Positions 21,047 to 31,007 of a stretch of 64,000 nucleotides of DNA are shown piece by piece. Within the stretch, counting starts at the first letter, position 1. Each line of letters starts with the position of its first letter. Where the stretch lies: contig NZ_CP043318.1 in the NCBI RefSeq assembly GCF_001984825.2, positions 4,960,001 to 5,024,000 on the forward strand, written 5' to 3'. The translations under genes were made by a program, and so were the position numbers. The DNA comes from Enterobacter chengduensis (GTDB lineage: Bacteria > Pseudomonadota > Gammaproteobacteria > Enterobacterales > Enterobacteriaceae). The notes below the pieces were generated by a model, which worked only from the letters and a program-made list of their open reading frames with translations, was not told where the DNA came from and made no database searches.

Positions 21047-21126
21047 CACTTGCTCCCAAAATCTTTCGTGTCGCGATTCAACGAGAGACAGTCTACGATT
21101 CAGGCTGCAAACATGCGTCAGGGGGT

Positions 21127-21141
21127 GTAAAACAACGTAAA
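21127..21141 (-). promoter_or_regulatory. CpxR box between cpxP and cpxR
   Basis: GTAAA-ACAAC-GTAAA matches the CpxR consensus GTAAA-N5-GTAAA exactly. It lies in the divergent gap and is expected to drive strong cpxP induction and autoregulation of cpxRA. Confidence 0.88.
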
Positions 21142-21196
21142 GTCATGGATTAGACAGCCTTGATGTCGTAATTTCTGCCTCGGAGGTATTTAAACA

Positions 21197-21895
21197 ATGA
21201 ATAAAATCCTGTTAGTTGATGATGACCGAGAGCTCACATCCCTTTTAAAGGAGTTGCTCGACATGGAAGGTTTCAACGTCCTGGTTGCCCACGATGGCGA
21301 GCAGGCGCTGAGTCTCCTTGACGACAGCATCGATCTACTTTTGCTCGACGTGATGATGCCGAAGAAAAACGGCATTGATACGTTGAAAGAGCTTCGCCAG
21401 ACACACCAGACCCCCGTTATCATGCTGACCGCGCGCGGCAGCGAGCTCGACCGCGTACTTGGCCTTGAGCTGGGCGCGGATGACTATTTACCGAAGCCGT
21501 TTAACGACCGTGAACTGGTTGCCCGTATTCGCGCGATCCTGCGTCGTTCCCACTGGAGCGAGCAGCAGCAAAATACCGACAACAGCTCGCCTACCCTTGA
21601 AGTCGACTCCCTGAGCCTGAACCCGGGCCGTCAGGAGGCGAGCTTTGATGGCCAGACGCTCGAACTCACCGGCACGGAGTTCACCCTGCTGTATCTGCTG
21701 GCACAGCATCTGGGCCAGGTGGTTTCACGTGAGCATCTGAGCCAGGAAGTGCTGGGCAAACGTCTGACCCCGTTTGACCGCGCCATCGACATGCACATCT
21801 CTAACCTGCGCCGTAAGCTGCCGGAGCGTAAAGACGGTCACCCATGGTTTAAAACCCTGCGTGGTCGCGGTTATCTGATGGTTTCCGCTTCATGA
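21197..21895 (+). CDS. cpxR: Envelope-stress response regulator CpxR
   Basis: CpxR is an OmpR-class response regulator. The receiver domain (about 1-117) has the phosphoacceptor Asp51 in LLLLDVMMPKKNG, the acidic pocket LVDDDRE and the conserved Lys in LPKPFNDREL. The C-terminal winged helix (about 135-232) binds GTAAA-N5-GTAAA boxes. It has 232 residues, as in E. coli. The stop codon overlaps the cpxA start by 4 bases, so translation is coupled. Confidence 0.98.
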   Translation: MNKILLVDDDRELTSLLKELLDMEGFNVLVAHDGEQALSLLDDSIDLLLLDVMMPKKNGIDTLKELRQTHQTPVIMLTARGSELDRVLGLELGADDYLPKPFNDRELVARIRAILRRSHWSEQQQNTDNSSPTLEVDSLSLNPGRQEASFDGQTLELTGTEFTLLYLLAQHLGQVVSREHLSQEVLGKRLTPFDRAIDMHISNLRRKLPERKDGHPWFKTLRGRGYLMVSAS

Positions 21896-23265
21896 TAGGA
21901 AGCTTAACCGCCCGCATCTTCGCCATCTTCTGGCTGACGCTGGCATTAGTTTTAATGCTCGTACTGATGTTGCCAAAACTCGACTCACGCCAGATGACTG
22001 AGCTTCTCGACAGCGAGCAACGTCAGGGCGTGATGATCGAGCAGCACGTGGAAGCCGAGCTGGCAAACGATCCGCCGAACGATTTAATGTGGTGGCGCAG
22101 GCTGTTTCGCGCTATCGACAAGTGGGCACCGCCCGGACAACGCCTGCTGCTGGTGACCAGCGAAGGCCGCGTTATTGGGGCCGATCGCAATGAAATGCAG
22201 ATTATCCGCAACTTCATTGGTCAGGCAGATAACGCCGATCATCCTCAGAAGAAGAAATATGGCCGCGTAGAGATGGTCGGGCCTTTTTCCGTCAGGGACG
22301 GCGAGGATAATTATCAGCTCTACCTGATTCGCCCTGCGAGCAGCTCCCAGTCCGATTTTATCAACCTGCTGTTTGACCGCCCTCTCCTGCTGCTGATTGT
22401 CACCATGCTGGTCAGCTCGCCGCTGCTGTTATGGCTGGCGTGGAGCCTGGCGAAACCGGCCCGCAAGCTGAAAAACGCCGCCGATGAAGTGGCGCAGGGT
22501 AACCTGCGACAGCACCCTGAACTGGAAGCCGGACCGCAGGAGTTCCTTGCCGCCGGGACCAGTTTTAACCAGATGGTCAGCGCTCTCGATCGCATGATGA
22601 CCGCACAGCAGCGTCTGCTGTCGGATATCTCGCACGAGCTGCGTACGCCGCTTACGCGCCTGCAGCTCGGCACCGCCCTGCTGCGCCGCCGCAGCGGTGA
22701 GAGCAAAGAGCTGGAGCGTATTGAAACGGAAGCTCAGCGTCTGGACAGCATGATCAACGACCTGCTGGTCATGTCGCGCAATCAGCAGAAAAACGCGCTG
22801 GTCAGCGAAACGGTGAAAGCCAATCACCTGTGGCATGAAGTGCTGGATAACGCGGCGTTCGAAGCGGAGCAGATGGGCAAATCCTTCACCGTCAACTTCC
22901 CGCCGGGCCCGTGGCCGCTGTACGGTAACCCTAACGCGCTGGAAAGCGCGCTGGAGAACATCGTGCGTAACGCCCTGCGCTACTCGCACACGAAGATTGA
23001 GGTGGCGTTCTCGGTAGATAAAGACGGGATCACCGTTATTGTCGATGACGACGGCCCTGGCGTCAGCCCGGAAGACCGCGAGCAGATTTTCCGTCCGTTT
23101 TACCGTACCGACGAGGCGCGCGACCGCGAATCCGGCGGCACGGGGCTGGGTCTGGCGATTGTTGAAACCGCCATGCAGCAGCACCGCGGCTGGGTGAAGG
23201 CCGATGACAGCCCGCTGGGTGGGCTTCGCTTGACGCTGTGGCTGCCGTTGTATAAGCGTTCGTAG
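21892..23265 (+). CDS. cpxA: Envelope-stress sensor kinase CpxA
   Basis: CpxA is the inner-membrane sensor kinase/phosphatase for CpxR. It has 457 residues as in E. coli. Two membrane segments (about 8-28 and 164-185) enclose a periplasmic sensor domain; a HAMP linker follows. The phosphorylated His248 is in the H-box SDISHELRTPLTR. The ATPase N, G1 and G2 boxes are seen as NIVRNALRYS, DDDGPGV and GGTGLGLAIV. Confidence 0.98.
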   Translation: MIGSLTARIFAIFWLTLALVLMLVLMLPKLDSRQMTELLDSEQRQGVMIEQHVEAELANDPPNDLMWWRRLFRAIDKWAPPGQRLLLVTSEGRVIGADRNEMQIIRNFIGQADNADHPQKKKYGRVEMVGPFSVRDGEDNYQLYLIRPASSSQSDFINLLFDRPLLLLIVTMLVSSPLLLWLAWSLAKPARKLKNAADEVAQGNLRQHPELEAGPQEFLAAGTSFNQMVSALDRMMTAQQRLLSDISHELRTPLTRLQLGTALLRRRSGESKELERIETEAQRLDSMINDLLVMSRNQQKNALVSETVKANHLWHEVLDNAAFEAEQMGKSFTVNFPPGPWPLYGNPNALESALENIVRNALRYSHTKIEVAFSVDKDGITVIVDDDGPGVSPEDREQIFRPFYRTDEARDRESGGTGLGLAIVETAMQQHRGWVKADDSPLGGLRLTLWLPLYKRS

Positions 23266-23269
23266 TTTT

Positions 23270-23410
23270 CCCCTCACCCTAACCCTCTCCCCATAGGGGA
23301 GAGGGGACTGCTCAGTGCAGTCTTTTCACCCTCGCCCCTTTGGGGAGAGGGGACTGCTCAGTGCGGTCTTTTCACCCTCGCCCCTTTGGGGAGAGGGCCG
23401 GGGTGAGGGG
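23270..23410. repeat. Composite palindromic repeat with 46-bp tandem duplication
   Basis: This fills the gap between the facing cpxA and yiiM. It opens with CCCCTCACCC and closes with GGGCCGGGGTGAGGGG like other copies, but the middle holds two tandem 46-bp units (23296-23341 and 23342-23387) beginning GGGGAGAGGGGACTGCTCAG and differing at one base, followed by a third arm. The strong self-complementarity makes it a likely transcription end for both genes. Confidence 0.85.
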
Positions 23411-23413
23411 CAG

Positions 23414-24091
23414 TTATTTCCCCCATAATCTCCGCGAATTATCCTCGATCTTGCCGCTTAAGCGCCGCTTCTGCATCGTTCTGGTCCAGCTTGTCGAGAG
23501 CCCCGCCGCCGACAGCAGGCGGTGATACTGCTCGTCATCAAACGGCATATGCCAGGCAATGGCGCAGGCGTCATAAACCGACACGTCGCTCAGGCGTGAA
23601 GCCAGCTCAAGCGGCGCGTCCGCCGAAACCTGTCCGGCCAGCACCACGCGATACAGCCAGCCGGTTTTACCCGCGCTTTGCAGCTGGGACGACATGTCAT
23701 GAATACCGAAGTGGAAGTTGAGCTTGAAGCACGGCGAGCGCGGCTGCGTCACCTGAATCAGGGCATCGCCCCAGCGGTAGATATCGCCGATAAATACGTT
23801 CTTTTCGGTGAGCCCTTCAGTGGAGAGATTCTCACCAAACGCGGGGGCTACGAAGAGATCCGCCTGCTCGGGGAATTCGGTTTTCCAGTGCTGATAGTGC
23901 TCGCGGGGGTAGTGGCACAGCGCGCGCTCCGGCCCGCCGTGGATTTTCTTTTCGGCCTGCTCGTCGCCCGCCAGCCCAAGCTCGGTTAACGTCAGTTCGC
24001 CGTCGACCTGAATTTTGGCGATGGCGCTCGGGCGGCTGCCGTCGTACTCCCTTACCTTGCCTGTAAACACGTTGACCGGATAGTGGTGCAT
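23414..24091 (-). CDS. yiiM: MOSC-domain protein YiiM
   Basis: YiiM belongs to the MOSC superfamily (molybdenum-cofactor sulfurase C-terminal). In E. coli it reduces N-hydroxylated bases such as 6-N-hydroxylaminopurine using the molybdenum cofactor. The 225 residues include the MOSC core with GDEQAEKKIHGGPERALCHYPREHY, FGENLSTEGL and the conserved Cys of QPRSPCFKLN, which is expected to ligate molybdenum. It lies between cpxA and sodA, as in E. coli. Confidence 0.92.
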   Translation of the reverse strand: MHHYPVNVFTGKVREYDGSRPSAIAKIQVDGELTLTELGLAGDEQAEKKIHGGPERALCHYPREHYQHWKTEFPEQADLFVAPAFGENLSTEGLTEKNVFIGDIYRWGDALIQVTQPRSPCFKLNFHFGIHDMSSQLQSAGKTGWLYRVVLAGQVSADAPLELASRLSDVSVYDACAIAWHMPFDDEQYHRLLSAAGLSTSWTRTMQKRRLSGKIEDNSRRLWGK

Positions 24092-24109
24092 ATCTACTCC
24101 TTCAGATAC

Positions 24110-24136
24110 AAAAAAAGCGAGTCATCAGACTCGCTT
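24110..24136 (-). terminator. Terminator of sodA
   Basis: On the minus strand AAGCGAGTC / GACTCGCTT with a 4-base loop is followed by TTTTT, 22 bases after the sodA stop. Confidence 0.9.
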
Positions 24137-24157
24137 CTCACAGGCGTCAATGCAACC

Positions 24158-24778
24158 TTATTTTTTAGCGGCGAAACGCGCTGCGGCTTCGTCCCAGTTC
24201 ACCACGTCCCAGAAGGCTTTGATGTAGTCCGGACGACGGTTCTGGAATTTCAGGTAGTAAGCGTGTTCCCACACGTCCAGACCCAGGATTGGGAAACCGG
24301 ATGCGCCAGAAATCGCTTCACCCATCAGCGGGGAGTCCTGGTTAGCGGTAGACACCACCGCCAGCTTGTCACCCTTCAGTACCAGCCACGCCCAGCCGGA
24401 GCCGAAACGGGTAGCAGCGGCTTTTTCAAATTCCGCTTTGAAGTTGTCAACGGAACCGAAGTCGCGCTCGATAGCCGCTTTCAGGTCGCCCTGCAGGGTG
24501 GTACCGGTTTTCAGGCCTTTCCAGAACAGGCTGTGGTTAGCGTGGCCGCCCGCGTTGTTGCGCAGCACGGTTTTCTTATCCGCTGGCAGCTGGTCCAGCT
24601 TGGTGATCAGCTCTTCAGCAGACAGGTTAGCGAACTCTGGCAGGCTTTCCAGCGCGGCGTTCGCGTTGTTCACGTAGGTCTGGTGGTGTTTAGTGTGATG
24701 GATTTCCATCGTCTGCTTGTCGAAATGCGGTTCCAGTGCGTCGTAGGCATACGGCAGGGATGGCAGTGTATAACTCAT
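24158..24778 (-). CDS. sodA: Manganese superoxide dismutase SodA
   Basis: SodA converts superoxide to oxygen and hydrogen peroxide in the cytosol. The 206 residues equal E. coli SodA. The manganese ligands are the His of MEIHHTKHH (residue 27), the His of [10 protein letters not shown] (near 82), and the Asp and His of LDVWEHAYY (near 168 and 172). The start [10 protein letters not shown] at 24778 matches E. coli. A Fur box lies upstream. Confidence 0.98.
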   Translation of the reverse strand: MSYTLPSLPYAYDALEPHFDKQTMEIHHTKHHQTYVNNANAALESLPEFANLSAEELITKLDQLPADKKTVLRNNAGGHANHSLFWKGLKTGTTLQGDLKAAIERDFGSVDNFKAEFEKAAATRFGSGWAWLVLKGDKLAVVSTANQDSPLMGEAISGASGFPILGLDVWEHAYYLKFQNRRPDYIKAFWDVVNWDEAAARFAAKK

Positions 24779-24853
24779 AATCCTCTCCATTATTGTCGGG
24801 CGGCACAGCTGTTAATGCCGCGTAAGCAGTTGGTTCATTATAGTTAATTAAAT

Positions 24854-24872
24854 GATATTGAAAATGATTATC
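24854..24872 (-). promoter_or_regulatory. Fur box upstream of sodA
   Basis: GATATTGAAAATGATTATC matches the 19-base Fur consensus GATAATGATAATCATTATC at 16 positions, about 75 bases upstream of the sodA start. Iron repression of sodA by Fur is established in E. coli. Confidence 0.82.
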
Positions 24873-24919
24873 AATGCCGTAGTTTTTCTAAGGTTATTCG
24901 TTTTTCAATGAATAGCAGA

Positions 24920-24939
24920 AATGTGAGTCTGCTCACGTG
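24920..24939 (+). promoter_or_regulatory. CRP site upstream of rhaT
   Basis: TGTGA-GTCTGC-TCACG (24922-24937) matches the CRP consensus TGTGA-N6-TCACA in nine of ten positions, about 130 bases upstream of rhaT. RhaS activation with CRP is known for rhaT in E. coli. The rest of the gap between sodA and rhaT holds no gene that I can see. Confidence 0.7.
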
Positions 24940-25066
24940 GTTAACGTGCTGATTGCCATCAAGAACAGAAGGGCGGCAACCTTCTGAAGGTTCCCAAACT
25001 GCCTAATTTTTACACTCATCAAGTCGACGGGAAGCCGCCGACGCTAAAAACGACGAGGATGTAAAA

Positions 25067-26101
25067 ATGAATCATGCGATTACGATGGGTATCTTCTGGC
25101 ATCTGATAGGCGCCGCCAGTGCTGCCTGTTTCTATGCCCCGTTTAAAAAAGTGAAAGGCTGGTCATGGGAAACCATGTGGTCCGTTGGCGGTACCGTGTC
25201 ATGGCTGATTTTGCCGTGGACCATCAGCGCCATGCTGCTGCCCGATTTCTGGGGCTACTTTGCCTCCTTCAACGCGTCTACCCTGCTGCCGGTGTTCCTG
25301 TTTGGCGCGATGTGGGGCATCGGTAATATCAACTACGGCCTCACCATGCGCTATCTCGGTATGTCGATGGGCATCGGCATCGCGATTGGCATTACGCTGA
25401 TCGTCGGCACCCTAATGACGCCAATACTCAACGGTAATGTCGACGTGCTGATTAACACGCAGGGTGGACGAATGACGCTGCTGGGCGTCCTGGTCGCGGT
25501 GATCGGCGTCGGTATTGTCACCCGCGCGGGCCAGCTGAAAGAGCGCAAGATGGGCATCAGGGCCGAAGAGTTCAACCTGAAAAAAGGGCTGCTGCTGGCG
25601 GTAATGTGCGGCATCTTCTCGGCGGGGATGTCGTTCGCCATGAATGCCGCCAAGCCGATGCACGAAGCGGCCGCGGCGCTGGGCGTCGACCCGCTGTACG
25701 TTGCCCTACCCAGCTACGTGGTGATTATGGGCGGCGGCGCGCTGGTTAACCTCGGCTTCTGCATTGTTCGTCTGGCAAAAGTGAAGGATCTGTCGATAAA
25801 AAACGACTTCTCGCTGGCGAAACCGCTTATCATCACCAACGTGTTGCTCTCCGCCCTCGGCGGCCTGATGTGGTACCTGCAGTTCTTCTTTTATGCCTGG
25901 GGCCACGCCAGCATTCCGGCGCAGTACGACTACATGAGCTGGATGCTGCACATGAGCTTCTACGTGCTGTGCGGTGGACTGGTGGGTCTGGTGCTTAAAG
26001 AGTGGAACAACGCCGGACGCCGTCCGGTGGGCGTGCTGAGCCTGGGCTGCGTGGTGATTATTATCGCCGCCAACATCGTCGGCCTCGGCATGGCGAACTG
26101 A
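25067..26101 (+). CDS. rhaT: L-rhamnose:proton symporter RhaT
   Basis: RhaT carries L-rhamnose with protons across the inner membrane. It has 344 residues, the E. coli length, and about ten hydrophobic segments of the drug/metabolite transporter type. Its stop codon directly abuts that of the facing rhaR with no base between, so the two transcripts must overlap at their ends. Confidence 0.96.
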   Translation: MNHAITMGIFWHLIGAASAACFYAPFKKVKGWSWETMWSVGGTVSWLILPWTISAMLLPDFWGYFASFNASTLLPVFLFGAMWGIGNINYGLTMRYLGMSMGIGIAIGITLIVGTLMTPILNGNVDVLINTQGGRMTLLGVLVAVIGVGIVTRAGQLKERKMGIRAEEFNLKKGLLLAVMCGIFSAGMSFAMNAAKPMHEAAAALGVDPLYVALPSYVVIMGGGALVNLGFCIVRLAKVKDLSIKNDFSLAKPLIITNVLLSALGGLMWYLQFFFYAWGHASIPAQYDYMSWMLHMSFYVLCGGLVGLVLKEWNNAGRRPVGVLSLGCVVIIIAANIVGLGMAN

Positions 26102-26950
26102 TTACGCTGCCTTTCGACTGCGATGACGCCACTGAACCGGCGTCATCCCCACCTCGCGGTTAAACACGACCGAAAAGTAGTTACTGTCCTCAAAACCGCA
26201 GCGCATTGCCACTTCACTCACCAGCAGCTCCGTGTGCTGCAGCAGATACTGGGCGTGGCAGATGCGCAGCTGGCGCAGGTAATGGTTTACCGTCATCCCC
26301 GTCTGGGTGCGAAACTGCTGGCGCAGCGCGCGCTCGCTGCACTGTTCCTGCTCGCAGAATTTCTCCAGCCCGAAGCTTTTGTTCAGGCTGCCCGCAAGCG
26401 TGGTAATGAGCTTATCCAGCAGCGCTTCCTGCGCCGTGGCGGAAGGATTATCGGTAGCGTAACGATGGCGCTTCAGCGTCATCACCAGCTGGGCAAAAAG
26501 CAGCTCCGCCATCTGGTTTGCGACGGGGTCGTTCTTCTGGCTTTCCTGCTCCAGGTGGGAAATGACCTGCCGCACCTGCGCCATGCCGCTGCCGCTCAAG
26601 CGCCAGTGCGCTTCGCCTCGGGCATCAAGAAAACCGGGGATGCAGGCCGCCCAGTCCACGTTGAGCCTCAGCCTGTCCGGACAGTAAATGACGTTTTGCA
26701 GCACCAGATCGTTAACGGAGGCGTAGGCGTGTTTATCTTCAGCGCGAATGTAAAACAGATCGCCTCGCGTGATGCGGTAGGGTCGATCGTTGAGGACGTG
26801 CAGGCCGTTGCCGCGCCAGACCAGCACCAGCTCGCAAAACTCGTGCGTATGCTCGGCAAAGACGTTTTGCGGGTAGCGGTCTGCCACCGCGACGGCCTGA
26901 CTCGCAGAGGCGAAAAAAACATCTTTGCGAAGAACTAAATGAGCAGCCAC
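26102..26950 (-). CDS. rhaR: AraC-family activator RhaR
   Basis: RhaR responds to L-rhamnose and activates rhaSR transcription. The 282 residues consist of an N-terminal cupin sugar-binding domain ([17 protein letters not shown] near 31-47) and a C-terminal pair of helix-turn-helix units (about 195-275, with [20 protein letters not shown]). It lies downstream of rhaS on the same strand; the 73-base gap has no terminator, so the two form an operon. Confidence 0.95.
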   Translation of the reverse strand: MAAHLVLRKDVFFASASQAVAVADRYPQNVFAEHTHEFCELVLVWRGNGLHVLNDRPYRITRGDLFYIRAEDKHAYASVNDLVLQNVIYCPDRLRLNVDWAACIPGFLDARGEAHWRLSGSGMAQVRQVISHLEQESQKNDPVANQMAELLFAQLVMTLKRHRYATDNPSATAQEALLDKLITTLAGSLNKSFGLEKFCEQEQCSERALRQQFRTQTGMTVNHYLRQLRICHAQYLLQHTELLVSEVAMRCGFEDSNYFSVVFNREVGMTPVQWRHRSRKAA

Positions 26951-27023
26951 AGCACAACCTCTACCGCCAATAACCGAACATTATTAGTCTTTTTACGCCC
27001 TGAAAACGGTGATTACCCTCGCG

Positions 27024-27860
27024 TTACTGAAGCAACGCGTCTTTCCCCTGTCGAATTTCACGCGGCGACCAGCAAAACTCGCGGCGAAAAAGCGTTGAAA
27101 AGTGATTACTGTCGCCGAAACCGCAGCAATAGGCGATATCCGTAACGCTTTCATCCGTATGGCGCAAAAGGTGACGCGCCTTGATTAACCGCAGGCGGTT
27201 AAGATAGCGCTGCGGCGTCAGTCCGGTCTGCTGCTTGAGCTGGCGATGCAGCGTGCGCAACGAGAGCGAGAAATCGTCCGCCAGCGTTTCCCAGCAGACA
27301 TCTTCGGCAAAATGATCTTCCAGCCAGGCCATTAGCTGGTTCAGGCGCGCGTCGTTATTGTCCAGCCCTTCCACCAGGCTGCTGCGGCGCAGCAGCACCA
27401 GCAGCTGCATAAACAGCAGCTCACGCGTGGCAATGGCGTGCGTCTCCTGCCCGTCCCCGCTCTGCTCCATCTGACCTACCAGCTGGCGCACCTGCTGCAA
27501 TATGGACTGATTTACCCGCCAGTGGGACGGATAGTGCCCGTCCTGCTCCTGCGGCAACAGCTGGTCTAAGCCAGAAAGAAACTGGAACGCGTCCGGGGAA
27601 CGATAGAGCACGTTGGTCAGACATAAATTGTCGGTATGTTCATACAGGTGCCGATCGTGGTCCCGCACAAAGCACACCGTACCGCCGCTGATGGTGTACG
27701 GCTGGCCGTTAAATACGTGAATACCCGTTCCATGCTCAACGATCACAATCTCATGAAAATCATGATGATGTTCCGGGAACGCGGCCTGAGGGAGCCGCGG
27801 CTCAATCGCGACCGGAGCCGCTCCCGATGGAAAGAAATCGACGCTGTGCAGTACGGTCAT
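27024..27860 (-). CDS. rhaS: AraC-family activator RhaS
   Basis: RhaS binds L-rhamnose and activates rhaBAD and rhaT together with CRP. It has 278 residues, as in E. coli. The cupin domain has [19 protein letters not shown] (near 28-46), and the C-terminal AraC domain has [21 protein letters not shown]. The start [13 protein letters not shown] at 27860 matches E. coli; an in-frame start at 27872 adds four residues. It is divergent from rhaBAD. Confidence 0.95.
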   Translation of the reverse strand: MTVLHSVDFFPSGAAPVAIEPRLPQAAFPEHHHDFHEIVIVEHGTGIHVFNGQPYTISGGTVCFVRDHDRHLYEHTDNLCLTNVLYRSPDAFQFLSGLDQLLPQEQDGHYPSHWRVNQSILQQVRQLVGQMEQSGDGQETHAIATRELLFMQLLVLLRRSSLVEGLDNNDARLNQLMAWLEDHFAEDVCWETLADDFSLSLRTLHRQLKQQTGLTPQRYLNRLRLIKARHLLRHTDESVTDIAYCCGFGDSNHFSTLFRREFCWSPREIRQGKDALLQ

Positions 27861-28032
27861 AACGGCCCCCACTAATGAGAAATGTTCTCAAAATAGTAAT
27901 TAAGGCCTTTCATGCTCACCTTAAATTTCCGGCAGCAAACCGCGCAAAAGCGGTTCGATTTTCAAGAAATCAGCGGAAAGATCGGGAAATGCGGTCAGCG
28001 TCACACTGCCTGAAAACCCCGCCACGGCTGGA

Positions 28033-28094
28033 AACTGTGAACTCCCTCACGTTCACCTTTGCTTTCTTGCCAGCGCAGGATTTGACCTGTCAGT
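28033..28094 (+). promoter_or_regulatory. CRP and RhaS sites of the rhaBAD promoter
   Basis: TGTGA-ACTCCC-TCACG (28036-28051) is a CRP site. Directly after it come two 17-base stretches, ACCTTTGCTTTCTTGCC (28055-28071) and about 28078-28094 ending CTGTCAGT, that align by position and sequence with the two RhaS half-sites upstream of E. coli rhaB. The whole rhaS-rhaB gap (27861-28161) is regulatory; RhaR sites for rhaSR are expected in its left part but I could not place them. Confidence 0.6.
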
Positions 28095-28161
28095 GGCGAA
28101 AAGGCAGCTTTTTCTTCCCTTTCTTACACTCACCGCTAATGACTTAAGAAAGGACCCGACC

Positions 28162-29631
28162 ATGACTTTTCGCCATTGTGTGGCCGTCGATTTAGGCGCA
28201 TCAAGCGGCCGCGTAATGCTCGCCACCTGGGATGGCGACGTGCGCACGCTTTCGCTTCGCGAAATGCACCGTTTCGCCAATTGCCTGCAAAAGCAGGACG
28301 GTTTTGATACCTGGGATATTGATGCCCTGGAAGCAGAGATCCGCACCGGGCTGAACAACGTCTGCAACGACGGCATTCGCATCGACAGCATTGGCATTGA
28401 CACCTGGGGCGTGGACTACGTGCTGCTCGATAGCCACGGCGAGCGCGTCGGCCTGCCGATTTCCTATCGCGACAGCCGCACCGACGGCCTGATGGCTCAC
28501 GCTATCGCCCAGCTTGGCAAAGACAACATCTACGGGCGCAGCGGCATTCAGTTCCTGCCGTTTAACACGCTTTATCAGCTGCGCGCTTTGGTCGAGCAAC
28601 AGCCGGAGTGGGTCGCGGACGTGGCCCATGCGCTGCTGATCCCGGACTACCTGAGCTACCGCCTGACCGGCAACATGAACTGGGAATACACCAACGCCAC
28701 CACCACGCAGCTGGTCAACATCAACTCGGATAGCTGGGATGAACGCCTGCTGGCCTGGACGGGGGCATCACCTTCCTGGTTCGGCACGCCGACCCATCCG
28801 GGGAATGTGATCGGTCAGTGGATGTGCCCGCAGGGGAACGCAATCCCCGTTGTTGCCGTCGCGAGTCACGACACCGCCAGCGCGGTCATTGCATCCCCGC
28901 TGGCGAGCAAAGACGCGGCCTACCTCTCTTCCGGCACCTGGTCACTGATGGGTTTTGAGAGCAAAACGCCGTACACCAGCGACGCCGCTCTCGCAGCAAA
29001 CATCACCAATGAAGGCGGTGCCGAAGGGCGCTACCGCGTGCTGAAAAATATCATGGGCCTGTGGCTGCTCCAGCGCGTGTTGAAAGAACAGAACATAACC
29101 GACCTGACTGCGCTTATCGCACAAACCGACACGCTGAAGGCCTGCACCTTCCTGATCAACCCTAACGACGACCGCTTTATTAATCCCGTCCACATGAGCG
29201 CCGAAATCCAGGCCGCCTGTTTTGAAGCCGGCCAGCCGGTGCCGTCCACGCCTGCCGAGCTGGCGCGCTGCATTTTTGATAGCCTCGCCCTGCTCTATGC
29301 CGACATCCTGAGCGAGCTGGCTGAGCTGCGTGGAAAACCCTTCAGCCAGCTGCACATCGTGGGCGGCGGCAGCCAGAACCGGTTGCTTAACCAGCTTTGT
29401 GCCGACGCCTGCGGCATCACCGTGATAGCGGGACCCGTTGAGGCCTCCACGCTCGGCAATATTGGCATTCAGCTGATGGCCCTGGACGAACTCTCCAGCG
29501 TTGACGATTTCCGTTCGGTGGTGGCCGCGAATACCCGTCTGACCACCTTCGCACCCGATCCCCGACATGAAATTGCCCGCTACCGGGCGCAGTTTCAGCA
29601 AAACCGACTGACTAAGGAGCTTTGCGCATGA
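28162..29631 (+). CDS. rhaB: Rhamnulokinase RhaB
   Basis: RhaB phosphorylates L-rhamnulose at O-1 with ATP. It is a 489-residue FGGY-family kinase equal to E. coli RhaB. The N-terminal phosphate loop [12 protein letters not shown] and the GTWSLMGFE segment of the second domain are present. The start [12 protein letters not shown] at 28162 is chosen because an in-frame start at 28093 would run through the promoter region. Its stop overlaps the rhaA start by 4 bases. Confidence 0.97.
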   Translation: MTFRHCVAVDLGASSGRVMLATWDGDVRTLSLREMHRFANCLQKQDGFDTWDIDALEAEIRTGLNNVCNDGIRIDSIGIDTWGVDYVLLDSHGERVGLPISYRDSRTDGLMAHAIAQLGKDNIYGRSGIQFLPFNTLYQLRALVEQQPEWVADVAHALLIPDYLSYRLTGNMNWEYTNATTTQLVNINSDSWDERLLAWTGASPSWFGTPTHPGNVIGQWMCPQGNAIPVVAVASHDTASAVIASPLASKDAAYLSSGTWSLMGFESKTPYTSDAALAANITNEGGAEGRYRVLKNIMGLWLLQRVLKEQNITDLTALIAQTDTLKACTFLINPNDDRFINPVHMSAEIQAACFEAGQPVPSTPAELARCIFDSLALLYADILSELAELRGKPFSQLHIVGGGSQNRLLNQLCADACGITVIAGPVEASTLGNIGIQLMALDELSSVDDFRSVVAANTRLTTFAPDPRHEIARYRAQFQQNRLTKELCA

Positions 29632-30887
29632 CCACTCAACTTGAACAAGCCTGGGACCTGGCTAAACAGCGTTTCGCCGCCGTCGGCGTGGATGTCGAAG
29701 AGGCGCTGCGCCAGCTCGACCGTCTGCCCGTCTCTATGCACTGCTGGCAGGGCGATGACGTCGCCGGCTTCGAAAACCCAGGCGGTTCTCTGACGGGTGG
29801 CATTCAGGCAACCGGTAACTATCCGGGTAAAGCGCGTAACGCGAGCGAATTGCGCGCCGATCTGGAGCAGGCGCTGAGCCTGATCCCAGGACCCAAGCGC
29901 CTGAACCTGCACGCGATTTATCTCGAATCCGACGAGCCGGTCGCGCGTAACGAAATCAAACCGGAACATTTTAAGCACTGGGTTGAATGGGCGAAATCCC
30001 ACCGGCTGGGACTGGATTTTAACCCCTCCTGCTTCTCGCATCCGTTGAGCGCCGACGGGTTTACCCTTGCCCACGCCAACGATGAAATCCGTCAGTTCTG
30101 GATCGACCACGTCAAGGCCAGCCGCCGCGTTTCCGCCTGGTTCGGCGAACAGCTCGGCACGCCGTCAGTGATGAACATCTGGATCCCGGACGGCATGAAG
30201 GACGTCACCGTTGACCGTCTGGCCCCGCGCCAGCGCCTGCTGGCCGCGCTGGATGACGCCATCAGCGAGAAGCTGGACCCGGCGCATCACATCGACGCCG
30301 TGGAGAGCAAGCTGTTCGGCATTGGCGCCGAGAGCTACACCGTCGGTTCGAACGAGTTCTACATGGGGTACGCCACCAGCCGCCAGACCGCCCTGTGTCT
30401 GGATGCCGGGCACTTCCACCCGACGGAGGTGATCTCCGACAAAATTTCCGCCGCCATGCTCTACGTGCCGCGCCTGCTGCTGCACGTTAGCCGTCCGGTG
30501 CGCTGGGACAGCGACCACGTAGTGCTGCTGGACGACGAAACCCAGGCAATTGCCAGCGAAATCATCCGTCACGACCTGTTTGACCGCGTACACATTGGCC
30601 TCGATTTCTTCGATGCCTCCATCAACCGCATCGCGGCGTGGGTCATCGGTACCCGCAACATGAAGAAAGCCCTGCTGCGCGCCCTGCTGGAGCCTGTCGC
30701 CGCGCTGAAACAGCTGGAGGCTAACGGCGACTACACCGCGCGTCTGGCGCTGCTGGAAGAGCAGAAATCCCTGCCGTGGCAGGCGGTGTGGGAGATGTAC
30801 TGCCTGCGCAACGACGTGCCTGCGGGCAGCCAGTGGCTGGACAACGTGCGGGCGTATGAGAGAGACGTGTTGAGTAAGCGCGGGTAA
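29628..30887 (+). CDS. rhaA: L-rhamnose isomerase RhaA
   Basis: RhaA converts L-rhamnose to L-rhamnulose using manganese. It is 419 residues, identical in length to E. coli RhaA, with a TIM-barrel fold. Metal-site regions are seen in [13 protein letters not shown] (near 126), [11 protein letters not shown] (near 261) and [13 protein letters not shown] (near 324). The start is ATG 29628, overlapping the rhaB stop, with AAGGAG just upstream. Confidence 0.97.
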   Translation: MTTQLEQAWDLAKQRFAAVGVDVEEALRQLDRLPVSMHCWQGDDVAGFENPGGSLTGGIQATGNYPGKARNASELRADLEQALSLIPGPKRLNLHAIYLESDEPVARNEIKPEHFKHWVEWAKSHRLGLDFNPSCFSHPLSADGFTLAHANDEIRQFWIDHVKASRRVSAWFGEQLGTPSVMNIWIPDGMKDVTVDRLAPRQRLLAALDDAISEKLDPAHHIDAVESKLFGIGAESYTVGSNEFYMGYATSRQTALCLDAGHFHPTEVISDKISAAMLYVPRLLLHVSRPVRWDSDHVVLLDDETQAIASEIIRHDLFDRVHIGLDFFDASINRIAAWVIGTRNMKKALLRALLEPVAALKQLEANGDYTARLALLEEQKSLPWQAVWEMYCLRNDVPAGSQWLDNVRAYERDVLSKRG

Positions 30888-30890
30888 CTG

Positions 30891-30977
30891 CCCCCTCACC
30901 CCTGCCCTCTCCCCAAAGGGGAGAGGGAGCAAACCATCCCCTCTCCCCTCTGGGGAGAGGGTTAGGGTGAGGGGTTC
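30891..30977. repeat. Double palindromic repeat inside the rha operon
   Basis: CCCCCTCACCC..CTCTCCCCAAAGGGGAGAGGG is followed after a short spacer by CCCTCTCCCCTCTGGGGAGAGGGTTAGGGTGAGGGG, so two palindromes sit head to tail between rhaA and rhaD. Stable hairpins here could protect the upstream rhaBA message or lower rhaD expression. Confidence 0.8.
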
Positions 30978-31007
30978 AACCTCACCGCGATAACTGGAAA
31001 AATAACT

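Noticed and set aside
23270..23410. Repeated CCCTCGCCCC..GGGGAGAGG segments as a possible CRISPR array
   Set aside because: The units are tandem with no distinct spacers, and the same palindrome is scattered in other gaps with no cas genes.
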